Source of the DNA: Epiperipatus broadwayi
Taxonomy: Eukaryota; Onychophora; Udeonychophora; Euonychophora; Peripatidae
Assembly: GCA_028023455.1 (NCBI GenBank)
Contig: JAQFVV010006354.1
Coordinates: 1,442,115 to 1,506,114 of the forward strand
DNA: 64,000 nt
Direction of reading: 5' to 3'
The notes below the pieces were generated by a model. It searched no databases, was not told where the DNA came from, and saw nothing but the letters and a program-made list of their open reading frames with translations. A program made the translations under genes and the position numbers. This document shows positions 23,282 through 36,582 of this stretch, one piece after another; position 1 is the first letter of the stretch, and every line of letters starts with the position of its first letter.

Positions 23282-24046
23282 AAGAAAAAGAAAGTAACTG
23301 GACAGACACCTGTTGATGACTAAAGGATAGCGACCATGGACTTTGAACATGATAATCCACATGATAAGGGAAATGTAGGGGGATGGTGAAACACTAAGAG
23401 TAGAGAATGTATGAAGGAGGTTCTGGATTTGAGACAAATGTGTGCAGATATGAGTCATGTAGAGATTGCATTTGAGCTTGGTCAAGCCATCTCGCCGTAC
23501 ATATAAATCCGCAAGGGAGTATGTGTGTTAATCTTGTCTATACACATAAGGATAGACAGGAAATAAATAAATAAATAGAATGAGGACTCAGCAGAGATCT
23601 GGGCTCATTATCCGTCTTACTGGGTGAAAACCCCAAAGGTATTGAAAAGATACGAAGAATTGAAATATATTGAATTCAAAAGATCAGGTTGGACAGGCTG
23701 TAGAAAAAAACATGCTGTTCACAAAATCGGACTCCATATAAATGCGGAGTGGCCTTAAAAATCAACTCTCTTTGCAGGATAGTGTTCGGTGGAGATTAAA
23801 GGTGTTTGAGCAGTACAAATCAATCAAATGGAATGCAGATAGTTTTAACCTAGTTGTCTCTCTAAGATAATCTCATCATACGAAGGTTAAAGATACTAAA
23901 TGGGTACCATTAACATTAATATCAAGAATATAGTAGATAAAAAAAAATAATAATAAAGGAAGATAGGGGTTAAGAATTAAAATGGCTTGACCTTAGGAAA
24001 TAATTCCAGTAGATTTTAATTCTTAAAAAAATAGGAAGCGGTGTGA
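23282..24046 (+). other. Element 1 3' untranslated region and polypurine tract
   Basis: There is no env-like frame. An AATAAATAAATAAATAG run lies near 23560. The segment ends in AGGAAGCGGTGTGA directly before the 3' LTR. The AGGAAGCG part is the likely plus-strand primer, leaving a short GTGTGA before the LTR's TG. Confidence 0.65.
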
Positions 24047-25915
24047 TGCGATATCTACATACAATATAGTCTTGCATGTATATATATTATTGATCCTCAA
24101 TAATAATAATAAATAAAAAAGGGTTTCGTTAAAAGAAATAGAAAACCAATAAAAAAAAAAGAAGTTACTCAGTTTTAATATGTAATTATTCAAAACTATG
24201 TGAAAGTCGTGAAAGGGTTAAAATGAAAGAAAAAAAAGTTAGTTAAAAGGATTCTAAAAACTTATTTTAAAAGAAATTAGAAAAAACTAAATAAAGATTG
24301 AAGATTAGAAAGGAAAGGGGAGGGGTGTATAATGAACGCGTCTCTTTCTTTCTTTGTTAAATAAGAAAATCACGTATCAAAAGAATGAAAGAAAATAATT
24401 GTAATTGTAAAATTAAAAATGTAAAACTTGTACCAAATTTCTAGATAGATTGGTACAAGATAAAGTAATGTAAAGGAATGTTGCAATTAGTAACATTCAA
24501 TATTTTAAATGTATCAAAAGAATGAAAGAAAATAATTGTAATTATAAAATTGGAAAAATGTTAAACTAGTAACAAAAATTCCAGATAGATTGATACAAGA
24601 TAAAGAATGAAAAGGAATGAGGCAATTAGTAACATTCTATAGAACAATAGCAAGGGGATAAGCAGAGCTGATTTAGAAGTAACTGGTTGTGTTTTTTTTT
24701 TGCTGGCGAAAACTTAACATAAAAAAAATAATAATAAGGGAAGAAACCGTCTAGAGAATAGCGAGGACGTATTATTCAAATGTTAACGAACTTAGTTGGG
24801 TCCGCTAACATGGAGGGCTAGTGGCGAATAACGGGCGTTTGCTCGGTCTATCTCCGTCCAACCATTCGCTCACTACCTATAACATCTAAAATGCTGCCGA
24901 TAAGAGACCGCCGTTATGGAACCAGATCTGCCTGAAGATTCATAATAGGATATTTAAAGAGATGAATACATACTGAAATTTGGAATTAGAAAGAAATCAA
25001 GCCCACACCAAAAGATTATAATCTCTCACTCCACTAACTGGGACGTCGGAAAGTGAGCAACCATCTCTGCAAAAGAAGGGAAATTTTTCCCACTCGATGG
25101 TTGATCCTTCATTGAGGACTCCATACCTAGGTAACTATTATTAATACATGCATGTCAGAATTAATTTGTGAACAAAGAAATCAGTCAGAAACTAAAACTA
25201 TTAAAATTTGCGCAATACTTTGGACAAATATAATTAAAAGAACTTATGATTTTACTATAATAATGTATAAGAAAGTAACAATTGGGTTACGCTAGTTTAT
25301 TTAATGTTTAATTTGAATTATATTCTTGACTATTTTATTTATGTGTATATTATGTTGGTGTGTGATAGGTATACGTGTGTTTTATGATTTTATTATGTCA
25401 TTAGAAATAACGAATTGCATAATTAAAAGTTTATTTATAAAAGGAAGTAAATAGTCATTTGCGTTTTTCTTTTCTTTACCAAGCGAATAAATATTTAGAG
25501 TGAATTAAATCTAGGTCATTCGAGCTAACAAGTTTATTAAGTGAGGAATAATAATAATAAAGCAATCGAAATGGATAAATAAGTCCTTTCATATCGTAAA
25601 TAAAGGGAAAGAAGGAAGGATTATAATTGATATTCCTGCTGTACCGTGATAATTCCGGGAATAAATTTATAAATATTCCAAGCGCTGGGCAGAACAAATT
25701 ATTCGATTCAAATAATTTGCCCAGCAGAGAAGAAGTATTTAATTGGGAAATATAATGCTGGGATATTTTATATTATGTCAGTGTTCAATTAGGAATATAT
25801 ACTCAATTTTGGGGTGTATATTGGCTTCTTGCTTGTGGTAATCATCATCGTGGTGAAACGGTCGATCACATAATTAAGTGCGGCTGGTGTTTAACCGAAC
25901 GGTGGTTGTATTACA
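24047..25915 (+). repeat. Element 1 3' LTR
   Basis: Direct copy of 16267-18138, with the same internal tandem duplication (about 24375-24646) and CpG-richer block. Differences are scattered single bases and one- or two-base indels, such as shifts in the A run near 24727 and a small deletion near 25762. Confidence 0.93.
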
Positions 25916-25919
25916 ATAT

Positions 25920-25946
25920 TAACATACAAATCAAATTATGTTTTAG

Positions 25947-26007
<61 letters not shown>

Positions 26008-26877
26008 CAAAAAAAATATAAAAGAATTTAATAGATTACCATCTCTGTTTTTCTTCTCTTCAAGGCTTTAATAACCATTGATGACTTCACAGAATGATAA
26101 ATTTCCCTAATGAATGCAGTAAGCTTTTGAGAAAACCTGACCTTCTTTATTAATGTTAGATATTATTATGATCTTTGTTGTCTTTTTCTTTTGAAGTGCC
26201 TTGATGAAATGGCAAGACTGACAGGAAGAGTGGAATTGGCTCCCAGATTATCCTTCTATCTAGGTTTTCATTTTCTTATTAAAAAATCAAGTTAATATTA
26301 ATAATTAGTCATTAAGCTATAGCAGACTGACCTTTTTACTGGTTGTTATAGAAGTAAATCATATCTTCCTCTTAATAACAGTTTTTTTAACATCATGTGA
26401 AATACAATCTATTGTTTTGGCTTGGAAATCTATGCTTTCAGAAGTCATGAATACTAAATATTATTTTTATTACATTTTTTAAACAATAATATTAAGAATA
26501 ATTTAAAATAAATATTATTATGTGATATTTTATTAAACTGAATTTAATGCAATAAATTCTCTAAATACTTTTCATAAAAAATGATAGGAAATATTAAATA
26601 TTGATTTTCATGTTTATATTGATTTTAAATAAGACATTTATTAAGAGTTACCAGATCTATAATATGAATACCTTGGTAATTCATCATTTTGAAATATTAC
26701 TAATAATAATTCAAATTCTAACTAACCTCATTGTTAAAATAAAATAAAATAAAATACAATAACACTATTTTATACAACATTATTTGGATAAAGCATGGAT
26801 TTACGCTTAAAAGATAACTGAGTTCAGATTCTATAACCAAACTCTTATCTTAAATAAAACAATGAAGAATTACTATC

Positions 26878-26912
<35 letters not shown>

Positions 26913-26935
26913 TGTAAAATACAGTAACCGTTATA

Positions 26936-26966
<31 letters not shown>

Positions 26967-26975
26967 TTTTAACAG

Positions 26976-27028
<53 letters not shown>

Positions 27029-28155
27029 TGTTCATGTGGTGACTTTTAGACATATTAACAACTATATATAAAAAATATGTATAGCATTAGTCCTTCAATG
27101 GACTATAGAGAATGAGGATGGCATTGGAAGTTTAATCTTTTGGGGTTTAACTAAAACTTTCTACTTTAAAAAATAGTTGTTAAGCCAATTGAAATTAGAG
27201 ATGTTATACATCCACATCCCCAGATACTGATGGCTTGTAAACTTTCTATTTTATTGAGTTTCAAATTTAAAACTATCACTTACATAGATGTGAAATGGCT
27301 AGAAAGCATAATATTGGTATGTATTTGAAGTATCAAGTCAAATCCTTATTAAAAATTTTAATTTTAAAATGATTATAAAAAATTACCAGTGTAAAAAACA
27401 GTAGGATTTGGGCATTAGAATAAGAAAAATATGTAATAAAAATTTTAATGTAGACTTTAGGATGCACTAATTTAAATAGACTTATTAATAACCCAAAAGT
27501 TAAAACTGATAAAACAGAATTATCTCAAATTGTTTATGTGGTTCAATGTCATGATCCAGAGTATTCTGCTATATATAATGTTGAATCATAAGTTAATGTA
27601 CCAACTAAAATTATACTCTATAAATATTTATTTTAAAGACTGAAGAAAAGTTAAGAAAATATATCTGTATGTTTGGATCAAAATAGGAGCATGGATACAC
27701 TATCAATCTGCAAAACCTTAAACTTAATGTTGTAGATTGGGTTCATCAGAAAATATAAAAAAAAGGCATAGCACATTCCTAACAACAATTATGCTATTAA
27801 GTAAAAGATTGTATATTATCCAATTATATAACTATTCAAATATTTAAAATTATTTTAAAATGATAACTTTAACATTGTTTATTTTTATTGCAGTGTTTGG
27901 GTATATCTATAATAGCCATGATTATAGTGGACATCATTAAAAATGCATTACGCTAAATAAAATTATTTTATTTTTATTGGATACTTCATGAAGCATATTT
28001 ATATATTTACACAGATGATAACTATCAAACATTCATTACAGCAACAGTAATTTTTTAAAACATAATTTGTCTGCAGAAGTGAATTTTATTTTTTGCAAAA
28101 TGTTTGAATGATAATGCATTTTAATAAAGTCAACATACTATATATATATATATAT
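25920..28155. other. AT-rich spacer with TA microsatellites
   Basis: TA tracts occur at about 25949-26000, 26880-26908, 26935-26956 and 26979-27024, with a last one at 28139-28155 into which element 2 inserted. I see no gene. Confidence 0.8.
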
Positions 28156-30601
28156 TGTAAATATCGATAAGTCTATCTATATTTTAAAAATTATCATTTG
28201 TTATATATAAAAAAAAAAAACCTCTTTGAGTTGATGTTTATACATGAAGTATTATTGTTTATGGTTATTAAGTATAGTTATTGTTTGAAGTTATTATTTT
28301 ATTTATATGTTGATGGTACATCGTTATGAATATTTAATTATTATAAATAAATAAAGACATATAAATTGTTGATTATAAAAAAATTATTTTATTTGCAGTG
28401 ATTATTAAAAAATGCAATATTATTATTTATGTATATTTTTAAAGCTGTCAAATAAATTTTCAATTTAATATTTTTTATATATATATGCTTGATATTTTAT
28501 TTTTTTTAATGTTAATTGTTTAAAAGAAAACATGTGTAACGAGGGTTTTCAAAACAGCATTTGCTAGCACGTGGAGCAACAATAAAAAAAAGAAGCCATT
28601 ATTATTATTATTAAGATAGTAATAAAACCAACTGAAGGATAAAATTTTGTTGTACTTTGTTTCTTTGAAATTACCATTCTTCAGAATATTGGAATAAGAT
28701 AGATTTCTATGGTAAATACATAAATCATGACAGGCTAATAGAGATATATCGCAGCCAAGAGGCTGCACCGTTTTCTTTCATTTATTCCAAGGCAGTTTAA
28801 AAAGAAAAACTAGGCAAATTTCATCGCGTTTGAAGCCGAAATTTGACATAGCTATCTGGAATCTATAATGATCAATCTAATAATAATCTGGAGGTAACTA
28901 AAATTAATATATTGGATTCAACATTTCAATTTATTTATTTATTTTTCAAGGAAAGAAATTTTAGAAGGATAAAAATATACATACATCCAAGAATTGACAA
29001 TTTTCTCTAACGTGATAGTTTCTTCACTTTAACTAGAATGCATTCTAACATTAAACGGATAAAGAAATAAAACAAGGGAATAAGTTGACTTTTGAAGGAA
29101 AACTGGACCTGTGAACTTTGAAAGGTAGTCAATAATTTTATATGTATAAATGATATATAAATATATTTTTGAGATCGATATTTTTGTTTACTTTTATTTT
29201 TCATTATAAAAATATAACGTTTTATAAATATTCAATTCAAGCGTCTTGTTTTCTAACAGCAATAAACGTTTAACAGGTGTTAAAATTAATACTTAAGTAA
29301 TTTAAAATCTTAAAGTATGGCTTATAAGTTTGGGTGGCATATGAGTTGTTATGTATATTTTAATAAGTAAATTTATATTCGCAAATTTTTATTATAAAAA
29401 AAAAAAATGTTTTATTCTTAATTTATTTCCATCATTTTTTTTTTAACTTTATATAATGATTCTTATGCATACCAAAACAATAATTTATATGTATTTGCTG
29501 TATATAATATTTTTTTTTATAATTTTAAATATCTGAAAAATATAAATATGGATTTGTATTTATATTGATATCTACTTGTTAAGCACAGATATGTCTTTAT
29601 ATATTTAATATATATACTTATTGCAAGTATATATGTATATTTATTATTTGGGTTTGTATTTAAAACATTGATATTACCTAAAATTAAACCATAATATAAA
29701 ATAAAGGATGTACTATTTGTTTTATAAGTAATGCCTTTGTAATTTATTTGAAAGAGTATTAATATTTTATTCTTATTTTTCTTTTAATGCCAGAGTCATT
29801 ATGAAATTAATTGAATTCACAATTTAATAGAGGATAACTTTATATTTCACTTATTGTTTAGTCTTTAGGCCACTTACACATTTTATTATTCATTGATATG
29901 TTTAGATATACATAAATTTACATAATAGATGTGTATATTGGATTTAATAGAATTCCCTTTGTTTCTGATATATATTTGATTAGTTAGTCATATCAAACTT
30001 GAAAATAAATTATAATGATAGATCTCATTGCTCTGTATGATTTTAGATTTATTTCATGTATAGCTAGTTGGAAGGGCATATAAACAATTTATTTAAATAT
30101 AACTGGGATAATTTTGTCTTTCTTCATTTAAATTATACAATTTATTATATTAGGCTTTCTCAACAATTGGATTCATTTAATATATTTATATATATTCCAT
30201 TACGTTTATCATCCAATGTTTGAAGCATTATTTTCTTCTCATATATTGATGTTCCATTACATTTGAGGTATAATATGTTTATATGATATATTGTCCATTA
30301 CATTTGGCACCACAAACTGTTGGTCCCAGTTAACTGATGATTGGTATAATGGAGTAAAAATATGTTCCATTACATTTGGACGCCACAACGTGGTCAGCAT
30401 AATATGTTCGTTTAATTATTCATTACATTTGGTGTATCAAAGTTAGGGGCTTGGTTAACTAATGATTATTGTTGCAAAAGTTCATATGTTTATTTTCATT
30501 TGAGATCATATAAAGATACATTCCATTATATTTGGCTTTCCCAATGTTTGGGGCCTTCTTTCTTCAATTTAAATGGAATGCAGCAAGTACGTTCCATTAC
30601 A
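28156..30601 (+). repeat. Element 2 5' LTR
   Basis: This is a 2446-bp LTR. The last 400 bases contain a degenerate tandem series in which TTCCATTACATTTGGC-like sequence recurs at about 30195, 30252, 30294, 30365, 30421, 30521 and finally 30592, where it is the real LTR end and primer-site start. Between some copies a GGTTAACTRATGATT block also repeats. The remainder is AT-rich, with T runs and no ORF of note. Confidence 0.92.
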
Positions 30602-30603
30602 TT

Positions 30604-30623
30604 TGGCGCAACAACTAGGGCTC
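30604..30623 (+). promoter_or_regulatory. Element 2 primer-binding site
   Basis: TGGCGCAACAACTAGGGCTC starts two bases after the LTR end. It resembles the tRNA-Lys(1,2) primer site TGGCGCCCAACGTGGGGC in its TGGCGC, CAAC and GGGC blocks. An internal LTR copy near 30376 (CGCCACAACGTGG) is closer to that site than the current one. Confidence 0.6.
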
Positions 30624-32310
30624 GAAATAAGCTAATTAGGGCTTGAAATACCCCACATACCTGAGAGATGTGTAGTATATATATTGATCTGAGATGTATA
30701 GTTTAAAGAAAGAGAAGTATTTTTGTGTGTTTAATTTTTTTTATATAAAGGGGGAATATTTTGGCCTTATGTTTAGATGGTGATGGTTACTGTTATTGTT
30801 TTTTTTTTAATGATGAAAGATAAATATAGTCATGAAGCAGTTTAATTTCAATTTAAAAATTATATTGATGGTGTTAAATTATAGCATAATAATTTTGTCC
30901 ATATTTGGAAAGTTTATGTTGTAGAAAATCTATAATTTTGAAGGTTGGATTGGATATTTGATTGTTGGAGTTTGGTTGGTTCTGTTGCAAGTATTGATGT
31001 TGGATGGGGAATTTTTGTCATTATCTTGAGGATGTGATGCATTCATGTCACTTGTGATTGATTGATATCATTTACTGCTCCAACCCAAATTTTGATGTTA
31101 GTTATTATTTATTATGAAGCAGTTAACAGTAGTCCTGCCATGATTTTACCTTTAAGAATCCAGAGAGGGTAAGGTATAATTATTTTGATATATGCATAAT
31201 ATTTGCCTCTAAGTCTCCCAAAGATGAGCAAGGAAATATTTTATAAATAATAGCCCCTAAGACTTGGATGTAAGCAGGGCAGTGTAATAGTGTTTTCAGA
31301 AAATTATTATGGGTTGTAGTAGCTTGGATAGAATGAAATGTGATAGTCATCTAAGTGTTCATGAAACATTGTATGCTTTGGGAGTAATGATTGAATTCTT
31401 TTATCTATATCAAAATTGTGAAGTGCTAATCAATCTTTTGGCTGTCAGTATCTGTCAGATCTTTGGAGGAATAGATAAGTATATAACTTAAATATATAAC
31501 ACCAAACTTAAGGGCTTGGTTAATTGATTATTGTTGGTAACAAATAATCTATTACATTGATTATCAATTAGGGTTTGAAAACAAACATATCAATGTTTTA
31601 TTTTCCATTATAAGTGACTTTTAAACATGAAGTTCAATTAGTGAATATTTGTTGATGATAAATTGCATTAGTACAATTTTAGTAAAATAGTGTTTTGGGC
31701 ACAAAAGTTAATAATTAGTGAAGTTGATTTTTTTTTTTATGTATATAAAATGGTATTAAGTTTTAAGGTCCAGAAAATTTATAGGTATCAATTTAGTAAG
31801 TTTATGCTTAACTACCATTATCTTGAGTGTGAAAGTTATCTCACAATATTATTGAATTGGTTGTTTTCAAGGCATGTGAACATTTTATTGTATTTTAAAT
31901 ATTTCAAGGTTATATTGAATTTGATATGAAATTTCCACATTTCAATATTGTATAAGTGTGGAATATTTATTATCATTAAATATAAGTAAATGTTATTTAG
32001 TGATATCAGTTGTTACTCTCTACATATATATATATTTTAGAGAAATTTGTTGATGTTATGGTGATAGATGAGATTTTTTTTTTAAGCCAAGAAGTTCATG
32101 AGTTCAAATAACTGAAATTTAGATTGTCGGATAGCTATTATGTATTATAAAATTAAAAAGGCTTGTACTTTGCTTAGTTGAATAATTGCTTGTTGGAATA
32201 ATGATTGGAGATGGTGAGCCCTTGATCTGTGGTAATTACTATATAGAAATATATACATATATATCTTAGATATTTTTTTTTTTTGGTATAATATTGCAAT
32301 TCTAATAATA
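30624..32310 (+). other. Element 2 long leader
   Basis: This is a 1.7-kb region before the ORF. It contains another copy of the LTR repeat block (about 31500-31560: AAGGGCTTGGTTAATTGATT...CTATTACATTGATT), tying the leader to the repeat series inside the LTR. Open frames at 31309-31491 and 31690-31929 are short and resemble nothing I know. Confidence 0.6.
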
Positions 32311-33985
32311 ATGGATAACAATAGTAATAAAATGCCAGTTAGTGGTGATTTTGACTTAAGAGATTTTATGGAAAAATTTAGAGCTGAGTTAAATACCAAA
32401 TATGATAAACTAGAATCTAGATTAAAAACCAATTATGATGATCTAAGAGCTGAGATAAAAACCAATCATGAGAAACTGATGACCGCATTAACAAGCAACT
32501 CTGATGAATTTTTACAGAAAGTAGATGTTATATTAAAAACCAACTCTGATGATCTTTCTAGAGAATTAAAAGTTGCATCAAAAACTCTGGTAAATAATAG
32601 TTTTATAAGATTAGACACAAAAGAATATAAAGAACCCATAGGTGTGACTAGTAAAAATATAAAAGAAAATGAAGAGTATGTTAAAATGGTTGATAAAGAT
32701 AATGAATTATATGATAAAATTTTAAAAGAACCTCAAGAGTCTCTTGAATCAATTAATAATGATAATGTAAGAGAGAGTAAGTTGTTTGAAAAGGTAGTTG
32801 AAAGAAAGACTATAAAGAAACCTAAAAATTTTGATGAATACTATAGTGAGGATAAAAGAGTTGATGAATCTGTAGAAATTAAATTAAATTCTTTAGGTGA
32901 AAAATATCTAAAGTTATCAGACAATGAATTACCAAAGATTACGGATAATACCAGTAATAAATTTAAAGATAAAATGCAAAATCTAGTTCAAAAATGTACC
33001 ATTAATTGTGGAAACGTTTTTACAAAAATTAATATTTACAAAGAAATATTCTTTACAAGAATTAACAATATAACATGTAATGTAAATTTTATGAAAGTAG
33101 AAATTGATCCAAATAGAGATTTAGGCAAAGCCAAAATAAAACTTAAATTCAGAAGTAAGGAGAAAATTAAAATAGATTTTCTTAAAGAGATAATTTATCC
33201 CAATAAAAATATGAAGAAAATTAAAGTAAAATTCAAAGAGATGAGTAGAGATAAGTTTAAAATAAATTATCTTAAAGGAAGTATAGATTTTATAAAAGAT
33301 ATTGGTAAAGCCAAAATTAAACTTAAAATAAGAAGTGATGATGTGATTAATAAAGATTTTCTTTGAGAAAATATAGCTAAGAAAAGAGATTTAAATAAAC
33401 CTAAAGTTAAACTGAAAAGACTTAATATAGAACAGAATGATTTTCAAAATGATTTTCAGAAATTTTTAATGCTGAAGTTGTATTACATCAATCTGATTTG
33501 CAATTTTTAAAGGATTATTTACAAAATTTGAATGAATACCATTCAAAATTGCCCAAAGTATTGTTTTCAATTGAACATAGAACAAGTGAAGTAAAATAAA
33601 GACTTACTCAAGTCGATGATGTTTATCAAGATAGTCAAAGGAAAGATAATAGATTATCTGATAAAATAGCAACTGTTATTGATAAAGTTAAGAATTATGT
33701 TAATGCTTATGATCAAGTTACTATTTATGTAAAGGATATAGATGTAGAATCTAAGGAGTTCATAGCAAAATCTTTAGATACTTATCTCAAAATTATTCTA
33801 AAGCAATTGAATTATACCAAAACGTTATATAAAAATCTTGTAAATCAAAGCAAATTTCTTCACAGAATTTAACATACTGGAAATTCTTTTCAAGAAGAAT
33901 TAAAAAGGCACTTTTGATTATTATTTTTTTTTTTAAAGAAAACTTGGACAAATATCTAGATGATCTGAAAGATAGATATAAATAA
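32311..33985 (+). pseudogene. Element 2 coiled-coil ORF (gag-like?), degraded
   Basis: ATG 32311 opens 351 codons to a TGA at 33364-33366. The same frame stays protein-like beyond that stop. A frameshift near 33455 and a TAA at 33597-33599 then interrupt it, with more coiled-coil sequence to 33872 or possibly 33985, so the ancestral protein was roughly 550 residues. Residues 1-90 hold repeated KTNxDDL segments typical of a parallel coiled coil. The middle is highly charged. Residues about 265-351 and the continuation hold about four repeats of some 30 residues built on GKAKIKLKxRS...INKDFL. I see no zinc knuckle, protease or RT. A structural gag role is inferred from position and coiled-coil style, as in elements 1 and 3. 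It could instead be a lineage-specific accessory protein. Confidence 0.6.
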
Positions 33986-34109
33986 ATGAATATGGTTATT
34001 AATATGAAAAATAATATTCTTTAAACCATGTTAGTCCTTAGAAAGATTACAAATTTGAGAAGTTTTTCGATATCTCATAATTCATTAGTTATCTGCAAAG
34101 ACATTTTTT

Positions 34110-34132
34110 TTTTTCGGTGGATTAGAGGGTAT
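34110..34132 (+). promoter_or_regulatory. Element 2 polypurine tract region
   Basis: GGTGGATTAGAGGGTAT directly precedes the 3' LTR. AGAGGG is the likely plus-strand priming stretch, though it is short. Confidence 0.45.
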
Positions 34133-36582
34133 TGTAAATATCGATAAGTCTATCTATATTTTAAAAATTATCATTTGTTATATATAAAAAAAAAAACCTC
34201 TTTGAGTTGATGTTTATACATGAAGTATTATTGTTTATGGTTATTAGGTATAGTTATTGTTTGAAGTTATTATTTTATTTATATGTTGATGGTACATCGT
34301 TATGAATATTTAATTATTATAAATAAATAAAGACATATAAATTGTTGATTATAAAAAAATTATTTTATTTGCAGTGATTATTAAAAAATGCAATATTATT
34401 ATTTATGTATATTTTTAAAGCTGTCAAGAAAATTTTCAATTTAATATTTTTTATATATATATGTTTGATATTTTATTTTTTTTAATGTTAATTGTTTAAA
34501 AGAAAACATGTGTAACGAGGGTTTTTCAAAACAGCATTTTGCTAGCACGTGGAGCAACAATAAAAAAAGAAGCCATTATTATTATTATTAAGATAGTAAT
34601 AAAACCAACTGAAGGATAAAATTTTGTTGTACTTTGTTTCTTTGAAATTACCATTCTTCAGAATATTGGAATAAGATAGATTTCTATGGTAAATACATAA
34701 ATCATGACAGGCTAATAGAGATATATCGCAGCCAAGAGGCTGCACCGTTTTCTTTCATTTATTCCAAGGCAGTTTAAAAAGAAAAACTAGGCAAATTTCA
34801 TCACGTTTGAAGCCGAAATTTGACATAGCTATCTGGAATCTATAATGATCAATCTAATAATAATCTGGAGGTAACTAAAATTAATATATTGGATTCAACA
34901 TTTCAATTTATTTATTTATTTTTTCAAGGGAAGAAATTTTAGAAGGATAAAAATATACATACATCCAAGAATTGACAATTTTCTCTAACGTGATAGTTTC
35001 TTCACTTTAACTAGAATGCATTCTAACATTAAATGGATAAAGAAATAAAACAAGGGAATAAGTTGACTTTTGAAGGAAAACTGGACCTGTAAACTTTGAA
35101 AGGTAGTCAATAATTTTATATGTATAAATGATATATAAATATATTTTTGAGATCGATATTTTTGTTTACTTTTATTTTTTATTATAAAAATATAACGTTT
35201 TATAAATATTCAATTCAAGCGTCTTGTTTTCTAACAGCAATAAACGTTTAACAGGTGTTAAAATTAATACTTAAGTAATTTAAAATCTTAAAGTATGGCT
35301 TATAAGTTTGGGTGGCATATGAGTTGTTATGTATATTTTAATAAGTAAATTTATATTCGCAAATTTTTATTATAAAAAAAAAAATGTTTTATTCTTAATT
35401 TATTTCCATCATTTTTTTTTTTAACTTTATATAATGATTCTTATGCATACCAAAACAATAATTTATATGTATTTGCTGTATATAATTTTTTTTTTATTAT
35501 TTTAAATATCTGAAAAATATAAATATGGATTTGTATTTATATTGATATCTACTTGTTAAGCACAGATATGTCTTTATATATTTAATATATATACTTATTG
35601 CAAGTATATATGTATATTTATTATTTGGGTTTGTATTTAAAACATTGATATTACCTAAAATTAAACCATAATATAAAATAAAGGATGTACTATTTGTTTT
35701 ATAAGTAATGTCTTTGTAATTTATTTGAAAGAGTATTAATATTTTATTCTTATTTTTCTTTTAATGCCAGAGTCATTATGAAATTAATTGAATTCACAAT
35801 TTAATAGAGGATAACTTTATATTTCACTTATTGTTTAGTCTTTAGGCCACTTACACATATTATTATTCATTGATATGTTTAGATATACATAAATTTACAT
35901 AATAGATTTGTATATTGGATTTAATAGAATTCCCTTTGTTTCTGATATATATTTGATTAGTTAGTCATGTCAAACTTGAAAATAAATTATAATGATAGAT
36001 CTCATTGCTCTGTATGATTTTAGATTTATTTCATGTATAGCTAGTTGGAAGGGCTTTTAAACAATTTATTTAAATATAACTGGGATAATTTTGTTTTTCT
36101 TCATTTAAATTATACAATTTATTATATTAGGCTTTCTCAACAATTGGATTCATTTAATATATATATATATATATATTCCATTACGTTTATCATCCAATGT
36201 TTGAAGCATTATTTTCTTCTCATATATTGATGTTCCATTACATTTGAGGTATAATATGTTTATATGATATATTGCCCATTACATTTGGCACCACAAACTG
36301 TTGGTCCCAGTTAACTGATGATTGGTATAATGGAGTAAAAGTATGTTCCATTACATTTGGCCACCACAACGTGGTCAGCATAATATGTTCGTTTAATTAT
36401 TTATTACATTTGGTGTATCAACGTTAGGGGCTTGGTTAACTAATGATTATTGTTGCAAAAGTTCATATGTTTATTTTCATTTGAGATCATATAAAGATAC
36501 ATTCCATTATATTTGGCTCTCCCAATGTTTGGGGCCTTCTTTCTTCAATTTAAATGGAATGCAGCAAGTACGTTCCATTACA
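34133..36582 (+). repeat. Element 2 3' LTR
   Basis: 2450-bp direct copy of 28156-30601 with few differences. One is a longer TA run near 36158-36175. It carries the same terminal series of TTCCATTACATTTGG-like repeats, ending at ...GTTCCATTACA, after which the host TA tract resumes. Confidence 0.92.

Larger units (their letters stand above)
16267..25915 (+). mobile_element. Ty3/gypsy-type LTR retrotransposon (element 1), complete but inactivated
   Basis: The layout is: LTR 16267-18138, primer site 18142, gag from 18769, pol to 23281, purine-rich tract, LTR 24047-25915. The order protease, RT, RNase H, integrase is that of Ty3/gypsy (Metaviridae). ATAT flanks both ends (16263-16266 and 25916-25919), the 4-bp duplication common in gypsy-type insertions. 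LTRs start TG and end CA and differ at only a small fraction of positions by eye, so insertion was fairly recent. No env-like ORF lies between 23281 and the 3' LTR. The coding region holds at least eight disabling lesions, listed under gag and pol, so this copy is dead. Confidence 0.95.
28156..36582 (+). mobile_element. LTR retrotransposon (element 2) with 2.45-kb LTRs and only a coiled-coil ORF
   Basis: Two near-identical direct repeats (28156-30601 and 34133-36582) begin TGTAAATATC and end CCATTACA. A primer-site-like TGGCGCAACAAC follows the first, and a purine-rich AGAGGG precedes the second. These are LTRs. The element sits inside a TA microsatellite, with ATATAT on both sides, so the target duplication is ATAT or a multiple of TA. 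The interior (about 3.5 kb) holds one degraded ORF and no protease, RT, RNase H or integrase signature in any frame I read. This is a large non-autonomous element (LARD-like) that probably depended on enzymes from an autonomous relative. A lineage name is not possible without pol. Confidence 0.88.

Noticed and set aside
28520-28768. Minus-strand frame that recurs, shortened, at 34542-34745
   Set aside because: Both are inside the element 2 LTRs. The recurrence reflects LTR duplication, and one copy is shortened by a frame change.
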